Origin: Minisyncoccota bacterium
GTDB taxonomy: Bacteria > Patescibacteriota > Minisyncoccia > Moranbacterales > UBA2206
Assembly (NCBI GenBank): GCA_031291955.1
Contig: JARLIA010000008.1
Span: 1-38,752 of the forward strand
Direction of reading: 5' to 3'
DNA: 38,752 bases
Positions within the stretch are counted from its first letter, which is position 1, and each line of letters opens with the position of its first letter. Below, piece after piece: positions 23,415 to 30,520 of the stretch. A program made the position numbers and the translations under genes. The notes below the pieces were generated by a model that made no database searches, was not told the origin of the DNA, and saw only the letters and a list, made by a program, of their open reading frames with translations.

Positions 23415-23570
23415 CAAGGCATGTCGGGCGCGGTAAAGCGAAGGTCGTCGGTTCAAATCCGACAGTCGGCTCAAAGAGCATATTAGCATGTCAACATATT
23501 AATATATTAGCAAACGGTATTTTCTGTTAATATGCCAATATGCTGGCATGTTAAAATGAAAATGAATATT

Positions 23571-23653
23571 GGGTCGGTGGCAGAGTGGTCAAATGCATCA
23601 GACTGTAAATCTGACGCCGCAAGGCTTCGGGGGTTCGACTCCCTCCCGGCCCA
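23571..23653 (+). tRNA. tRNA-Tyr(GUA)
   Basis: An 83-nt type II tRNA: acceptor GGGTCGG/CCGGCCC, anticodon stem CAGA/TCTG with anticodon GTA, long variable arm (CGCCGCAAGGCTTCG), T-arm GGGGGTTCGACTCCCTC. Discriminator A, then CA instead of CCA. The preceding gap (23472-23570) holds only ATATTAGCATG-type word repeats. Confidence 0.93.
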
Positions 23654-23693
23654 CAAGGAATTTCAAATCAAGAGATTTGTTAATTGACAATTT

Positions 23694-23966
23694 GCCGTTG
23701 TAGCTCAGTTGGTAGAGCATTTCCATGGTAGATACACTGCCCGCTTTTTGGGAAACTGAAAGGCGAAGCCCGAATAACGGTTAAAGGCCTGGCACAAGGT
23801 TAAGACCGTGGCCCTATTTTGCATGAGGGCCCGAACGACTGACAAGGGGAGCTAAGTCCCGCTCGGCGGGATATGTTCAAGATACAGTCTAATCCTCTAA
23901 TAAGTGCTGAATAAATAGAGGTATAAATGAAGGAAAAGGTCTCCGGTTCAAGCCCGGACAACGGCT
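23694..23966 (+). tRNA. tRNA-Thr(GGU) interrupted by a group I intron
   Basis: The exons are 23694-23729 and 23930-23966. Joined they give a perfect 73-nt tRNA: acceptor GCCGTTG/CAACGGC, D-arm GCTC/GAGC, anticodon stem TTTCC/GGAAA, loop ATGGTAA with anticodon GGT, T-stem TCCGG/CCGGA, discriminator T, then CA. The intron lies between U36 and A37, the position used by known group I introns in tRNA-Arg(CCU) and tRNA-Ile(CAU). Without splicing the tRNA cannot work. Confidence 0.88.
23730..23929 (+). ncRNA. group I self-splicing intron, about 200 nt, no ORF
   Basis: The 5' exon ends in T and the intron ends in G, as group I splicing requires. The core is visible: P7 strands GACTG (23837-23841) and CAGTC (23885-23889), with the conserved S element TTCAAGATACAGTCTAATCC around the second. 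The P9 hairpin CCTCTA/TAGAGG follows, and there are G/C-rich P4-P6 and P8 stems. The length is close to the minimal Azoarcus tRNA intron. No homing endonuclease is encoded. The pairing of the 5' splice site with its internal guide is short by eye. Confidence 0.85.
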
Positions 23967-24002
23967 CAGTAACACATAATACGTAACACGTAACATAATT
24001 TT

Positions 24003-24158
24003 ATGGCACGCGAAAATTTGGCAAAGATGAAATGCGAGACTTGCAAGACGACCAACTATTTCACTTCGAGAAACAAGAAGAAGCTGAAAGAAAAGCTGGA
24101 GATGAAAAAACATTGTCCGAAATGCAAGACGCACACGTCGCACAAGGAAGTTAAATAG
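24003..24158 (+). CDS. rpmG: 50S ribosomal protein L33
   Basis: The 51-residue protein (MARENLAKMKCETCKTTNYF to KHCPKCKTHTSHKEVK) is a zinc-binding C+ form of L33 with CxxC pairs (CETC and CPKC). L33 lies near the E site of the large subunit. The order tRNA-Thr, rpmG, tRNA-Trp fits the widespread arrangement before secE-nusG, though secE is not seen here. The spacer before it is an AACACGTAAC word repeat. Confidence 0.94.
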   Translation: MARENLAKMKCETCKTTNYFTSRNKKKLKEKLEMKKHCPKCKTHTSHKEVK

Positions 24159-24160
24159 AG

Positions 24161-25861
24161 TTAGTTATTGAAGTGAGACAAGGGGTTTCCCTCGCGACTT
24201 CTAGCGGGCTTTGCTCGCCGAAGGTCGCTATGGCGACCGAAGGCGGGTGTCGTATAGTGGCAATACGTCGGTCTCCAAAACCGATAACGGGGGTTCGATT
24301 CCCTCCACCCGTGCATGACAGAAGCAGTCTCCTTGACGGAGGCTGTTTTAGTTTCAAACAAAGCAATATTCAGAGTTCGAAGCTTGCCTTTTTGTGCTGT
24401 TTCAACCTTTGCGCTTTCTATGATCCAGCTGAAAGGCTCGGCAAGCGTAAAAGACTGTATTTTCTTGTCTTTTATAGAGATGTTCGAAGATATGATTGAG
24501 ACAATTTCTTTCTTGGTTTCCAAGTCGCCATTTATGAATAATTTGTTGGCACTTTTTATGAAGAGCGAGGCTTGCTCAATCTTCTCAAAAACATTGCAGA
24601 AATTATCAATGGAACTTCGCAGAATTTCTCCAAGCGTTGCTTCTTCATTGCGAAGCTCTGCTAATTTCTTGTTGTAGATGTCTTGCGGAATAGCATTGTC
24701 GATAAACTTCTCAATCAAAGAATCCTGCCGCGTTTTGTTATTATCCAAAAGCATTTTATTTTTCTTTTCAATATCGCGGGCACTTTCCCATTCTTCTTTG
24801 CTGTTGGCTCGTGCGCCTTCAATCATAATATCAATGGCATTCTCATCGAAGTTAAGTTTTTTGAGATGTTTGTCGATTTCTTTTATTAATTCTTCCTCGC
24901 GCAAATATTTCTGCGAACATTTGCTGGCTCCCTTGGATTTTGTGCAATGATAATAGATATGACCCTTCTGCGTTTCGGCGGTTATTTTCAAACCGCATTC
25001 TCCGCAAGTCAGATGTCCGCGAAAAGGAAAATTATGAATATGCCGCCCGACTATGTGCTGGCGCGGATTAAAAACCTCCTCAACCGTATCAAATAATTGC
25101 TTGGAAACAATCGGCGCGTGCGCGCCTCGATAAACTTGATCATTCCAGCGGAAATAGCCGTAGTAAATCGGATTCTTGAGCATTTTATAAATCCCTCCGC
25201 CATAAACCTTTTTCCCATTGCGCGAACGGAAGCCGTTCGTATAGAGCGTGTCGGCTAATGTCGGCAAGGAATATTTGCCGGTGGCATAGAGCTTGAAAGC
25301 ATCTTTAACATACTGCCAGCGTTTCTTGTCGATGTAGATCTTCTTGGTTTTGTAATCCAATAGATAGCCAACTGGGGGAGTGGCCGGATATTCGCCACGG
25401 CGAATTTTCTCGGCTTGTCCACGCTTCACATTCTTGCTCAAGTCGCGAACATATTGATTGGCCATAGAAAACTCAATGCTGGCCATTACAACATTGTCAG
25501 CGGGATTGTAGTCGCGCTCAAAGGTCTTGATTTGCTGAATCGTGCCTTTTTCCAAAAGCCACTGGACAAGTCCGGCATCCATGGAATTTCTGGCCAGTCG
25601 GTCTATTTTCCAACACAAAATGCCGTCATATTTTCCGCTTTTGAATTTTTCCATCATTTGATTGAAAATCGGACGCCCGGGCTGCTTGGCGGATTTGGAT
25701 TCTTGCAAAATCTCCACAATGTTGAGATTTTCCCTTTTCGCGATTTCTTGCATCTCAAAAATTTGCGATTGAATAGAAAGAGCTTGCCGGTCTTCTGATT
25801 CGGTTGATTTTCTGGCATAAATTACGAAACGCATTTTATTGTTTGTTTTTATCTTTTCCAT
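24161..25861 (-). CDS. large serine recombinase (integrase), C-terminus altered by integration
   Basis: This is a serine site-specific recombinase. The resolvase domain begins MRFVIYARKST with catalytic S19 and contains the IDRLARN arginine motif. A recombinase domain follows (GYLLDYKTKKIYIDKKRWQY). A zinc ribbon comes next, starting with CGECG and followed by further cysteines in the CTKSKGASKC stretch. A coiled-coil region lies at about 375-440. I start at ATG 25861; the TTG nine bases upstream is possible. Up to residue 518 (ASVMHG) the frame lies in the element. The last 48 residues (WRESNPRYRFWRPTY onwards) are antisense tRNA-Trp and upstream sequence. In an excised circle the frame would instead run into the segment at 36886-36800, giving about 546 residues. 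It probably catalyses integration into, and perhaps excision from, tRNA-Trp. Confidence 0.9.
   Translation of the reverse strand: MEKIKTNNKMRFVIYARKSTESEDRQALSIQSQIFEMQEIAKRENLNIVEILQESKSAKQPGRPIFNQMMEKFKSGKYDGILCWKIDRLARNSMDAGLVQWLLEKGTIQQIKTFERDYNPADNVVMASIEFSMANQYVRDLSKNVKRGQAEKIRRGEYPATPPVGYLLDYKTKKIYIDKKRWQYVKDAFKLYATGKYSLPTLADTLYTNGFRSRNGKKVYGGGIYKMLKNPIYYGYFRWNDQVYRGAHAPIVSKQLFDTVEEVFNPRQHIVGRHIHNFPFRGHLTCGECGLKITAETQKGHIYYHCTKSKGASKCSQKYLREEELIKEIDKHLKKLNFDENAIDIMIEGARANSKEEWESARDIEKKNKMLLDNNKTRQDSLIEKFIDNAIPQDIYNKKLAELRNEEATLGEILRSSIDNFCNVFEKIEQASLFIKSANKLFINGDLETKKEIVSIISSNISIKDKKIQSFTLAEPFSWIIESAKVETAQKGKLRTLNIALFETKTASVKETASVMHGWRESNPRYRFWRPTYCHYTTPAFGRHSDLRRAKPARSREGNPLSHFNN
24243..24313 (+). 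tRNA. tRNA-Trp(CCA), integration target
   Basis: A 71-nt cloverleaf: acceptor GCGGGTG/CACCCGT with a G-U end pair, D-arm GTAT/ATAC, anticodon stem TCGGT/ACCGA, loop CTCCAAA with anticodon CCA, T-arm GGGGG/CCCTC, discriminator G, then CA. Its last six bases belong to the direct repeat that bounds the proposed integrative element. The gene is intact after integration. Confidence 0.93.
24308..24317. other. attL core
   Basis: CCCGTGCATG overlaps the last six bases of tRNA-Trp (24308-24313) and continues four bases beyond. The same ten bases recur at 36887-36896. The recombinase frame crosses it, reading MHG on the minus strand. Confidence 0.6.
24325..24349 (+). terminator. terminator after tRNA-Trp, supplied by the element
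   Basis: CAGTCTCC TTGAC GGAGGCTG forms an 8-bp stem (one G-U pair) followed by TTTT. It lies just inside the proposed element, in antisense to the recombinase. At the other end a second terminator stands at the same distance from the core. Confidence 0.6.
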
Positions 25862-25872
25862 ATTCGACAAAA

Positions 25873-25878
25873 ATTATA
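25873..25878 (-). promoter_or_regulatory. -10 box of the recombinase gene
   Basis: TATAAT on the minus strand lies 11 bp upstream of the ATG. No convincing -35 box is seen. The transcript would have a very short leader. Confidence 0.4.
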
Positions 25879-26762
25879 AGAATTATGGTTCCCAAAAATA
25901 ACAATATGGTTGGTAAGTCTGCCGGTGAATCGCTGAGTAATAAGTTTGTGTCCATAATTTTTTGCACAACAAAAGGCGCCACTCGCTTGTACACAGATCC
26001 TTACGGACACCGTAGCAAATGACGCCATTTCCCGAAGCGATGCAAAAAGCATCACTTCAGGTGTCCGCGTATTAATCTGTGTACATTTATATATTATCAT
26101 CTTTTTTATCATATTTCCAGCTCTATTTGGTGGCTCGCTTCGCTCGCATTTTATAGCCCTGCCGTCACTCGCTTAGGCTCGTTCCGGCTAATGAAAACCA
26201 AGTTTTTCAATCTTTCCTTTCAAGGGTAGTTTTCTCACAACCAAATAATAGAGAAGGCAGAAAGAAACATTGTCATTGGAAAATATTTTATTCAAGGAAG
26301 ATTTGGCAGACTGGAACTTTCGCGGCGAAAGTATCCAGACAGCCAAATATCAAATCATAATTTTCCAACGCCACTGTTTCATCCTGCACATTCTGAAAGG
26401 TTGTGAGAAAACTGCCTTTATAGAAACGAAAACCTCAGCGGTTATTCTTTTCATTCTTTCCCCGTAAGGAAGGAAAAATCCAAGAGCAAGGGGATGAGAA
26501 AATGCCTCTAATTGAAAAGCTCAAGGCTGTGGGATTGGCATTTTCTCACCCTCGCACAACGCGACGTTTTGCGACGCTCCTCTTGTTTGTTGCAAAAACT
26601 GCAGTCCAAGCTTTCCTTTGTTTTTGACAAACAAGGGGCATCGCAAGAACGCTCGTTGTGCGACTCGTGGACTTTTCCACTTTTATATTTCAACCACCCC
26701 CTGCCCCCGCCAATCTTGGCGGGGGTTCACCTGTGGAGCGCGAAAACAAAATTCTCACAAAC

Positions 26763-26842
26763 GCTCGGCGCTTGTGTTTTTTGTTTGAGGATGCGGAGGG
26801 GAACAAAAAACACGTCTTCTCACATTTGCTCAAATTTTTTTC
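26763..26842 (+). repeat. hairpin unit 1 with conserved flanks and T7 end
   Basis: The outer flank CTCGGCGCTTGTGTTTTT and its partner AAAAACACGTCTTCTCA surround a variable apex. ATTTG-CT-CAAAT and a T-run follow. It is the first of two units. Confidence 0.6.
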
Positions 26843-26948
26843 TGCCAGCCAGTCTTTCTCTCTGACGCCTCTTTTCTGTTTTGTGCAAAGAACAAAAGCA
26901 CTGCTTCGTTGTCCCATTTCACCGTGTCCAAACAAAATCACTTCAACT

Positions 26949-27041
26949 TCTCGTCGCTTGTGTTTTTCCGTCCGGCTCCGATATTTAGATCATCGCCGGC
27001 CGGCAAAAACACGTCTCCTCAAAGATTGAATCAATTTTTTT
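26949..27041 (+). repeat. hairpin unit 2 with conserved flanks and T7 end
   Basis: Same outer flanks as unit 1 with one change on each side (CTCGTCGC, CGTCTCCTCA), but an unrelated GC-rich apex (TCCGGC/GCCGGC). GATTGAATCAATTTTTTT follows. Conservation of the stem ends with a changed apex suggests selection on structure. Confidence 0.6.
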
Positions 27042-27385
27042 GGCCTCTTGCGCCCTTATCTCTGCGCCTCTGCCAGGCTTTGTCCATTTTTCCAAGCCCG
27101 TGGTTCGTTGCCGGAGCGTGGCTGATCATATCTTTGTTTGAAACTCATAAATATGCCTTGTTTAAGCCTTTTTGATGAACTGTGTGTCGCATATTTCGCG
27201 CGACAGAAGGATTTTATTGATACTTTTTTTATTTTCCAATAGAGGGTTTCATGGTTTGCGTAATTCTTTTTTTAGTTTGCTTCTTTATTTTTTCCAATTG
27301 AAAATTTATAAACCATTACAATTTCTTAATACAATTTTTTACTACACTTCCTTATTTCTACACTTTCTTACTACTTCCTTACTAT

Positions 27386-27778
27386 TTACTTAGTAGCATC
27401 CTTAGACTTTCTTTTTTGGTTCTTTTTTCTTTGCGGTGCGGCAATAATTTCATGAGAAACATAGCGGTCAAAGGCTGGACAATTCACGAATTTTCCTCCG
27501 GAGCAAAACTCCTCCTCGCCTTTTTCCAGCTCTCCGCAATTTTTCCACCCGAATTTAGTCAGAAGCGGACAGAGTTTTTCCTCAATGAAGTGATCAAGAA
27601 TTTGGCGGGAAGCGTCTCGGACAATTTTTTTGAGAAGCTCGGGGTCATAATTTTCCAGCATTCTTTTGACGGACTCATCAACGATGGCGTCTGATTTAGC
27701 ACTTTCTTTTTTAGATTGTTCGGACATTTTTTTGAATCTTTCAACAAAAGGATTTCCCTTCGGTGTGTTATTTTCCAT
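27386..27778 (-). CDS. unknown soluble protein with four cysteines
   Basis: The 130-residue protein has a charged helical N-terminal half (VERFKKMSEQSKKESAKSD) and a middle region with four cysteines (LCPLL, WKNCGEL, EFCSGG, VNCPAF) that could hold a metal. The tail is basic. No family is recognised. It lies between the hairpin array and two other small genes on the same strand, so it belongs to the minus-strand module of the element. In this genome type such proteins often accompany recombinase elements, but its function is unknown. Confidence 0.55.
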   Translation of the reverse strand: MENNTPKGNPFVERFKKMSEQSKKESAKSDAIVDESVKRMLENYDPELLKKIVRDASRQILDHFIEEKLCPLLTKFGWKNCGELEKGEEEFCSGGKFVNCPAFDRYVSHEIIAAPQRKKNQKRKSKDATK

Positions 27779-27881
27779 AAATTTGGATTTAAGGGTTAAT
27801 AAATTAGTAATTATGATGCGATGTATGCTTGAGTCTGAAAAACCTTGCCAGCCGAGCGTTTGCCTTCAAAACATGCAGTCC

Positions 27882-28091
27882 TCAGCTAGGTTTTGGTTTG
27901 ACTAGTTCCTGCAAAATTCTGCGTTTTTCTTTTTGGCCATAATCTTCTTTTTCAACTAGCCGGTTGAACCAGAAATAAAGCGTGCGTTTTTGGAAATTTT
28001 GTCCTTCAATAGCGTGGCTAAAGCAAGTCAACGAACTCAAATGTGGATTTTTATGTGCAATTTTTTGGAATCTTCTTTCTATGGATCTCAT
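27882..28091 (-). CDS. small basic protein of the element
   Basis: The 69-residue protein (MRSIERRFQKIAHKNPHLSS) is basic and helical and ends in a Lys/Arg-rich segment. It overlaps the upstream gene (28051-28263) by 41 bp in another frame, as in compact mobile operons. No domain is recognised. A DNA-binding role would fit the charge and setting, but this is a guess. Confidence 0.45.
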   Translation of the reverse strand: MRSIERRFQKIAHKNPHLSSLTCFSHAIEGQNFQKRTLYFWFNRLVEKEDYGQKEKRRILQELVKPKPS

Positions 28092-28263
28092 TTTTTTGAT
28101 CGTTATTTTGTTTATCCAAAGCGCCTTTTATAAAAATCATTCCGAGCCGGCTCATGCGGTCGAGCATGATTTCAACTTCATCATCATTCAGAATCCGTCC
28201 GCTTTTTTCTTCCAGCAGGGCTTTGGCTTTTTTCATCAGGTTGTCGGAATAGATGCGTTCCAT
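28051..28263 (-). CDS. small helical protein of the element
   Basis: The 70-residue protein (MERIYSDNLMKKAKALLEEK) contains SGRILNDDEVEIMLDRMSRLGMIF, two amphipathic helices with an acidic turn, and a basic tail. It overlaps the next gene by 41 bp. No family name is known to me. It starts 42 bp after the terminator of the 28362 gene and so probably has its own promoter. Confidence 0.5.
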   Translation of the reverse strand: MERIYSDNLMKKAKALLEEKSGRILNDDEVEIMLDRMSRLGMIFIKGALDKQNNDQKNEIHRKKIPKNCT

Positions 28264-28304
28264 GCGGAGTGGCTAAATACTTATATAGCCATTGTGGGCG
28301 CAAC

Positions 28305-28325
28305 AAAAAAACACGCTTTCGCGTG
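28305..28325 (-). terminator. terminator of the minus-strand 28362-29369 gene
   Basis: On the minus strand CACGC GAAA GCGTG is followed by seven T. It is a compact GNRA-loop terminator 37 bp beyond the stop codon. Confidence 0.8.
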
Positions 28326-28361
28326 AAGTTTGTCGTCAAAAATTTAACTTTTTCCTATTTC

Positions 28362-29369
28362 TTAGCTTTTTTTTTGATGTTTCAGGCTGCGCTTGGAAGC
28401 GGCTTTTTTCTTGCAGATGTCAGAGCAAAATTGTTGTGACTTGTGTTCTTTTTTGAAATATGTTTTGCAAAGCGGACAGACATCTACACTCTTCTGACTT
28501 TTAACCAGAAGATAGAATTGCAGACAACAAAGCGCAAAATGTCCATAAACTCGATAACCAGGAACGAGTTGTCCGGCGTCATCAATTTTTCTAAAACCTT
28601 TGATTTCTTCAAATGTCCGCTTATCCGGTGGATATTTGAAATTTACGCTTTTTCCTATTTTTGCAATGTCGTAGTATTTCTTGTCGATAAACATTTCCGA
28701 TGATTGCTCAAGGTAATAATGGATAGATGAAAGATTGGAAAATTTTAATTCTCCAGATTTATACAAATCCAGCAAACTTTTTAGGTATTCCTTTTTGTCC
28801 CATAGATATTCAAGATTGATCTCGCGTATTTTTTCTTTTACAAATAGGTATTCTTTTTTACGATCTTTCGGCACAGGATCTGTCATGGTGTGGGCAAAAA
28901 TATATCTTGCTGTTTTGATTTCATCTACATAGCGATGAATAAGCAATTTCATATCGTCTATGTCGGGGAAAATGCAAAAATCTTTTTTATTTTCAACAAA
29001 TTTTGCAAGGTCATTTTTTGTTTTCAGGCTTATGAATTGCAAATACAAATCCCTTTTTTGATAGTCCGAATAAAAAGTGTAGGGATCTTTATAGGCAAAA
29101 GCCGCTTCAGTCAGATATATTGTTCGGATAGATTGATAGTAATAATACGGACGCTTCGGACTTCTTCTTTGATAATGAGAGAGCCACGGTTCATCTTCCG
29201 TGAAAGCCCGGCCATTTGGTTGCAAATATACCGGCCTTTCCGGATTTTCAGCGTATTCGGCCATATCCCAAACACGGCGAAAAATCCGCCGAATTTCAAA
29301 ATCCGGCATTAAGCAATAATCATTTGATTGGATAATTAACTGGACGCAACGGTCTAAAATGCTGGCCAT
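28362..29369 (-). CDS. unknown protein with C-terminal CGNR-like zinc finger
   Basis: The 335-residue protein is soluble, rich in Tyr, Lys and Asp, and mostly helical. The last 45 residues carry VCPLCKTYFKKEHKSQQFCS followed by DICKKKAASKR. This C-x2-C, about 13 residues, C-x3-C finger followed by basic residues is the form of CGNR-type zinc fingers, which bind DNA in regulators. The large N-terminal part has no motif I recognise. The gene diverges from the methyltransferase operon across a 73-bp region with a palindrome, so it could regulate that operon or be a separate defence gene. Its own terminator shows it is transcribed alone. Confidence 0.55.
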   Translation of the reverse strand: MASILDRCVQLIIQSNDYCLMPDFEIRRIFRRVWDMAEYAENPERPVYLQPNGRAFTEDEPWLSHYQRRSPKRPYYYYQSIRTIYLTEAAFAYKDPYTFYSDYQKRDLYLQFISLKTKNDLAKFVENKKDFCIFPDIDDMKLLIHRYVDEIKTARYIFAHTMTDPVPKDRKKEYLFVKEKIREINLEYLWDKKEYLKSLLDLYKSGELKFSNLSSIHYYLEQSSEMFIDKKYYDIAKIGKSVNFKYPPDKRTFEEIKGFRKIDDAGQLVPGYRVYGHFALCCLQFYLLVKSQKSVDVCPLCKTYFKKEHKSQQFCSDICKKKAASKRSLKHQKKS

Positions 29370-29378
29370 CAGTAAATC

Positions 29379-29407
29379 TTGAGTAATTACTTACTTAATG
29401 GTATCAT
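29379..29407 (+). promoter_or_regulatory. promoter of the methyltransferase operon with overlapping palindrome
   Basis: TTGAGT at 29379-29384, a 17-bp spacer and TATCAT at 29402-29407, preceded by TGG. The palindrome AGTAATTACT (29382-29391) overlaps the -35 box. On the minus strand the same place offers TATGAT, a -10 for the divergent gene. The two genes therefore share one control region. Confidence 0.6.
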
Positions 29408-29442
29408 AAAATCAGTAAAAACCCTTTATTTTCAATAAAAAT

Positions 29443-30519
29443 ATGGCATTAAACAGTAATTTACATAAGGCCAACAAGGCAAAGAAAGATGAGTTTTATA
29501 CTCAGCTTGTTGATATTGAAAAGGAATTAAAACACTATAAAGAACAATTTCGTGATAAGGTAGTATATTGCAATTGTGACGATCCTTTTGAAAGTAACTT
29601 CTTTAAATATTTTGCCTCAAATTTTAATGCTTTAGGCTTGAAGAAACTTATCGCTACAAGTTACAAGCCATCACCTATTGCTAATACGGAACTTGTATTA
29701 CAGCCATCCCTCCTTCCCGGTTATGAAGATATGGTTGTAATAAAACCGGCAGAAACAAAAGGCCGTCCAAAAACAACGGCCAACAAATTCATTATCAATG
29801 AAGTTAGTGATCTCGACGGTGATGGCGCGTTTGATTTGCGTGATATTGCTGAACAACTCAAAGCAAACAAAAATAACGAATGGGCACCGCTAGAAGGCGA
29901 TGGAGATTTTAGAAGTGAAGAAAGTATAGAACTTTTAAAACAAGCAGATATTGTGGTAACTAATCCACCTTTTTCATTGTTTCGGGAATATGTTGCGCAA
30001 TTGATTGAATATAATAAGAAGTTTTTGATTCTTGGCGACCAAAATGCAGTAACCTATAAAGAAACTTTCGGTTTCATCAAAGAAAATAAATTGTGGCACG
30101 GCTACGATAACGGGGGTACAAAATGGTTTCAGGTTCCTAACGATTATGATATTGAAACAGAGTCAAGAATAAAAATTGAAAACGGTACAAAGTTTTTCAG
30201 TATGGGTAGGATTGTGTGGTATACAAACCTCGATAATACAAAGCGTCATGAAAAAATAGTGTTATATAAGAAATATACGCCGGAAGAATTTCCAAAATAC
30301 GATAACTACAATGTTATAAATGTTGATAAAGTGGCTGATATACCAATGGATTATGAGAGTGTAATGGGTGTACCGATTACCTTTGTTGATAAATATAGCC
30401 CAGCGCAGTTTGAAATATTGGGCATTGCTAATTCTGCAAGATGGATTGGTTACGAGTGTTTTACTTTAATTGAAGGTAGGAAAATATATAATCGAATTTT
30501 AATTAAACGAAGAAAATAA
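29443..30519 (+). CDS. EcoRI-type adenine-specific DNA methyltransferase
   Basis: This 358-residue N6-adenine methyltransferase would protect host DNA at its recognition site. The catalytic motif is NPPF at 174-177 in DIVVTNPPFSLFREYV. The N-terminal VYCNCDDPFESNFFKYFASN stretch is typical of the EcoRI methylase family, where it stands for the S-adenosylmethionine region. The very A/T-rich codon use differs from the ribosomal genes and suggests transfer. The next gene starts after one base. That gene encodes a DUF262-HNH protein, the likely restriction partner. The recognition site cannot be read from the sequence. Confidence 0.85.
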   Translation: MALNSNLHKANKAKKDEFYTQLVDIEKELKHYKEQFRDKVVYCNCDDPFESNFFKYFASNFNALGLKKLIATSYKPSPIANTELVLQPSLLPGYEDMVVIKPAETKGRPKTTANKFIINEVSDLDGDGAFDLRDIAEQLKANKNNEWAPLEGDGDFRSEESIELLKQADIVVTNPPFSLFREYVAQLIEYNKKFLILGDQNAVTYKETFGFIKENKLWHGYDNGGTKWFQVPNDYDIETESRIKIENGTKFFSMGRIVWYTNLDNTKRHEKIVLYKKYTPEEFPKYDNYNVINVDKVADIPMDYESVMGVPITFVDKYSPAQFEILGIANSARWIGYECFTLIEGRKIYNRILIKRRK

Positions 30520-30520
30520 T

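Larger units (their letters stand above)
23255..23471 (+). pseudogene. split tRNA-Thr(UGU) gene interrupted by a palindrome and a complete tRNA gene
   Basis: The 5' part (23255-23276) is acceptor strand, D-arm and first part of the tRNA-Thr sequence. A short piece GCAACGCTTTTG (23314-23325) is the 5' anticodon side. The 3' part (23434-23471) begins TAAAGCG and runs through the T-arm to the acceptor end. GCCGACT and AGTCGGC of the two ends pair perfectly, and the T-stem is GTCGG/CCGAC. Between the parts lie a palindrome (23277-23313) and a whole tRNA-Thr(UGU) gene with GC-rich flanks. The outer gene is probably dead. Some unusual processing cannot be excluded. Confidence 0.65.
25989..27041. 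ncRNA. array of large nested hairpins, candidate giant structured RNA or DNA element
   Basis: No credible gene is seen here. Consecutive large inverted repeats fill the stretch: 25989-26084 (10 bp outer, two nested inner stems), 26228-26413 (15-bp perfect outer stem AGTTTTCTCACAACC and four nested stems), 26495-26548 (12 bp), 26552-26663 (10 plus 9 bp), 26704-26725 (10 bp), 26774-26813 (12 bp) and 26960-27012 (8 bp plus inner GC stems). The last two share flanks: CTCGnCGCTTGTGTTTTT on the left, and AAAAACACGTCTnCTCA then a short stem and seven T on the right, with 186-bp spacing. The strand is uncertain. The T-runs favour plus; the purine bias favours minus. From 27042 to 27385 only T-rich sequence and one small hairpin (27186-27204) are visible. 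Confidence 0.5.

Noticed and set aside
23279-23530. 83-codon plus-strand frame across the tRNA-Thr cluster
   Set aside because: It is a translation of tRNA-Thr sequence and its repeats.
24161-24305. The 48-residue WRESNPRYRFW tail as a real recombinase domain
   Set aside because: It is translated from the antisense strand of tRNA-Trp and its upstream spacer. Such tails are a common artefact of integration at tRNA genes.
24151-24366. 71-codon minus-strand frame containing GGGNRTPVIGFGDRR
   Set aside because: It is another antisense frame of tRNA-Trp, a known source of spurious proteins.
25989-27041. Retron, group II intron or integron attC array
   Set aside because: There is no reverse transcriptase, maturase or integron integrase nearby, and no group II domain V or GTTRRRY core sites that I could see.
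26508-27175. Several overlapping open frames of 60-120 codons on both strands
   Set aside because: They overlap in different frames across the hairpin array, have odd compositions and no domain features. Inverted repeats create mirrored open frames by themselves.
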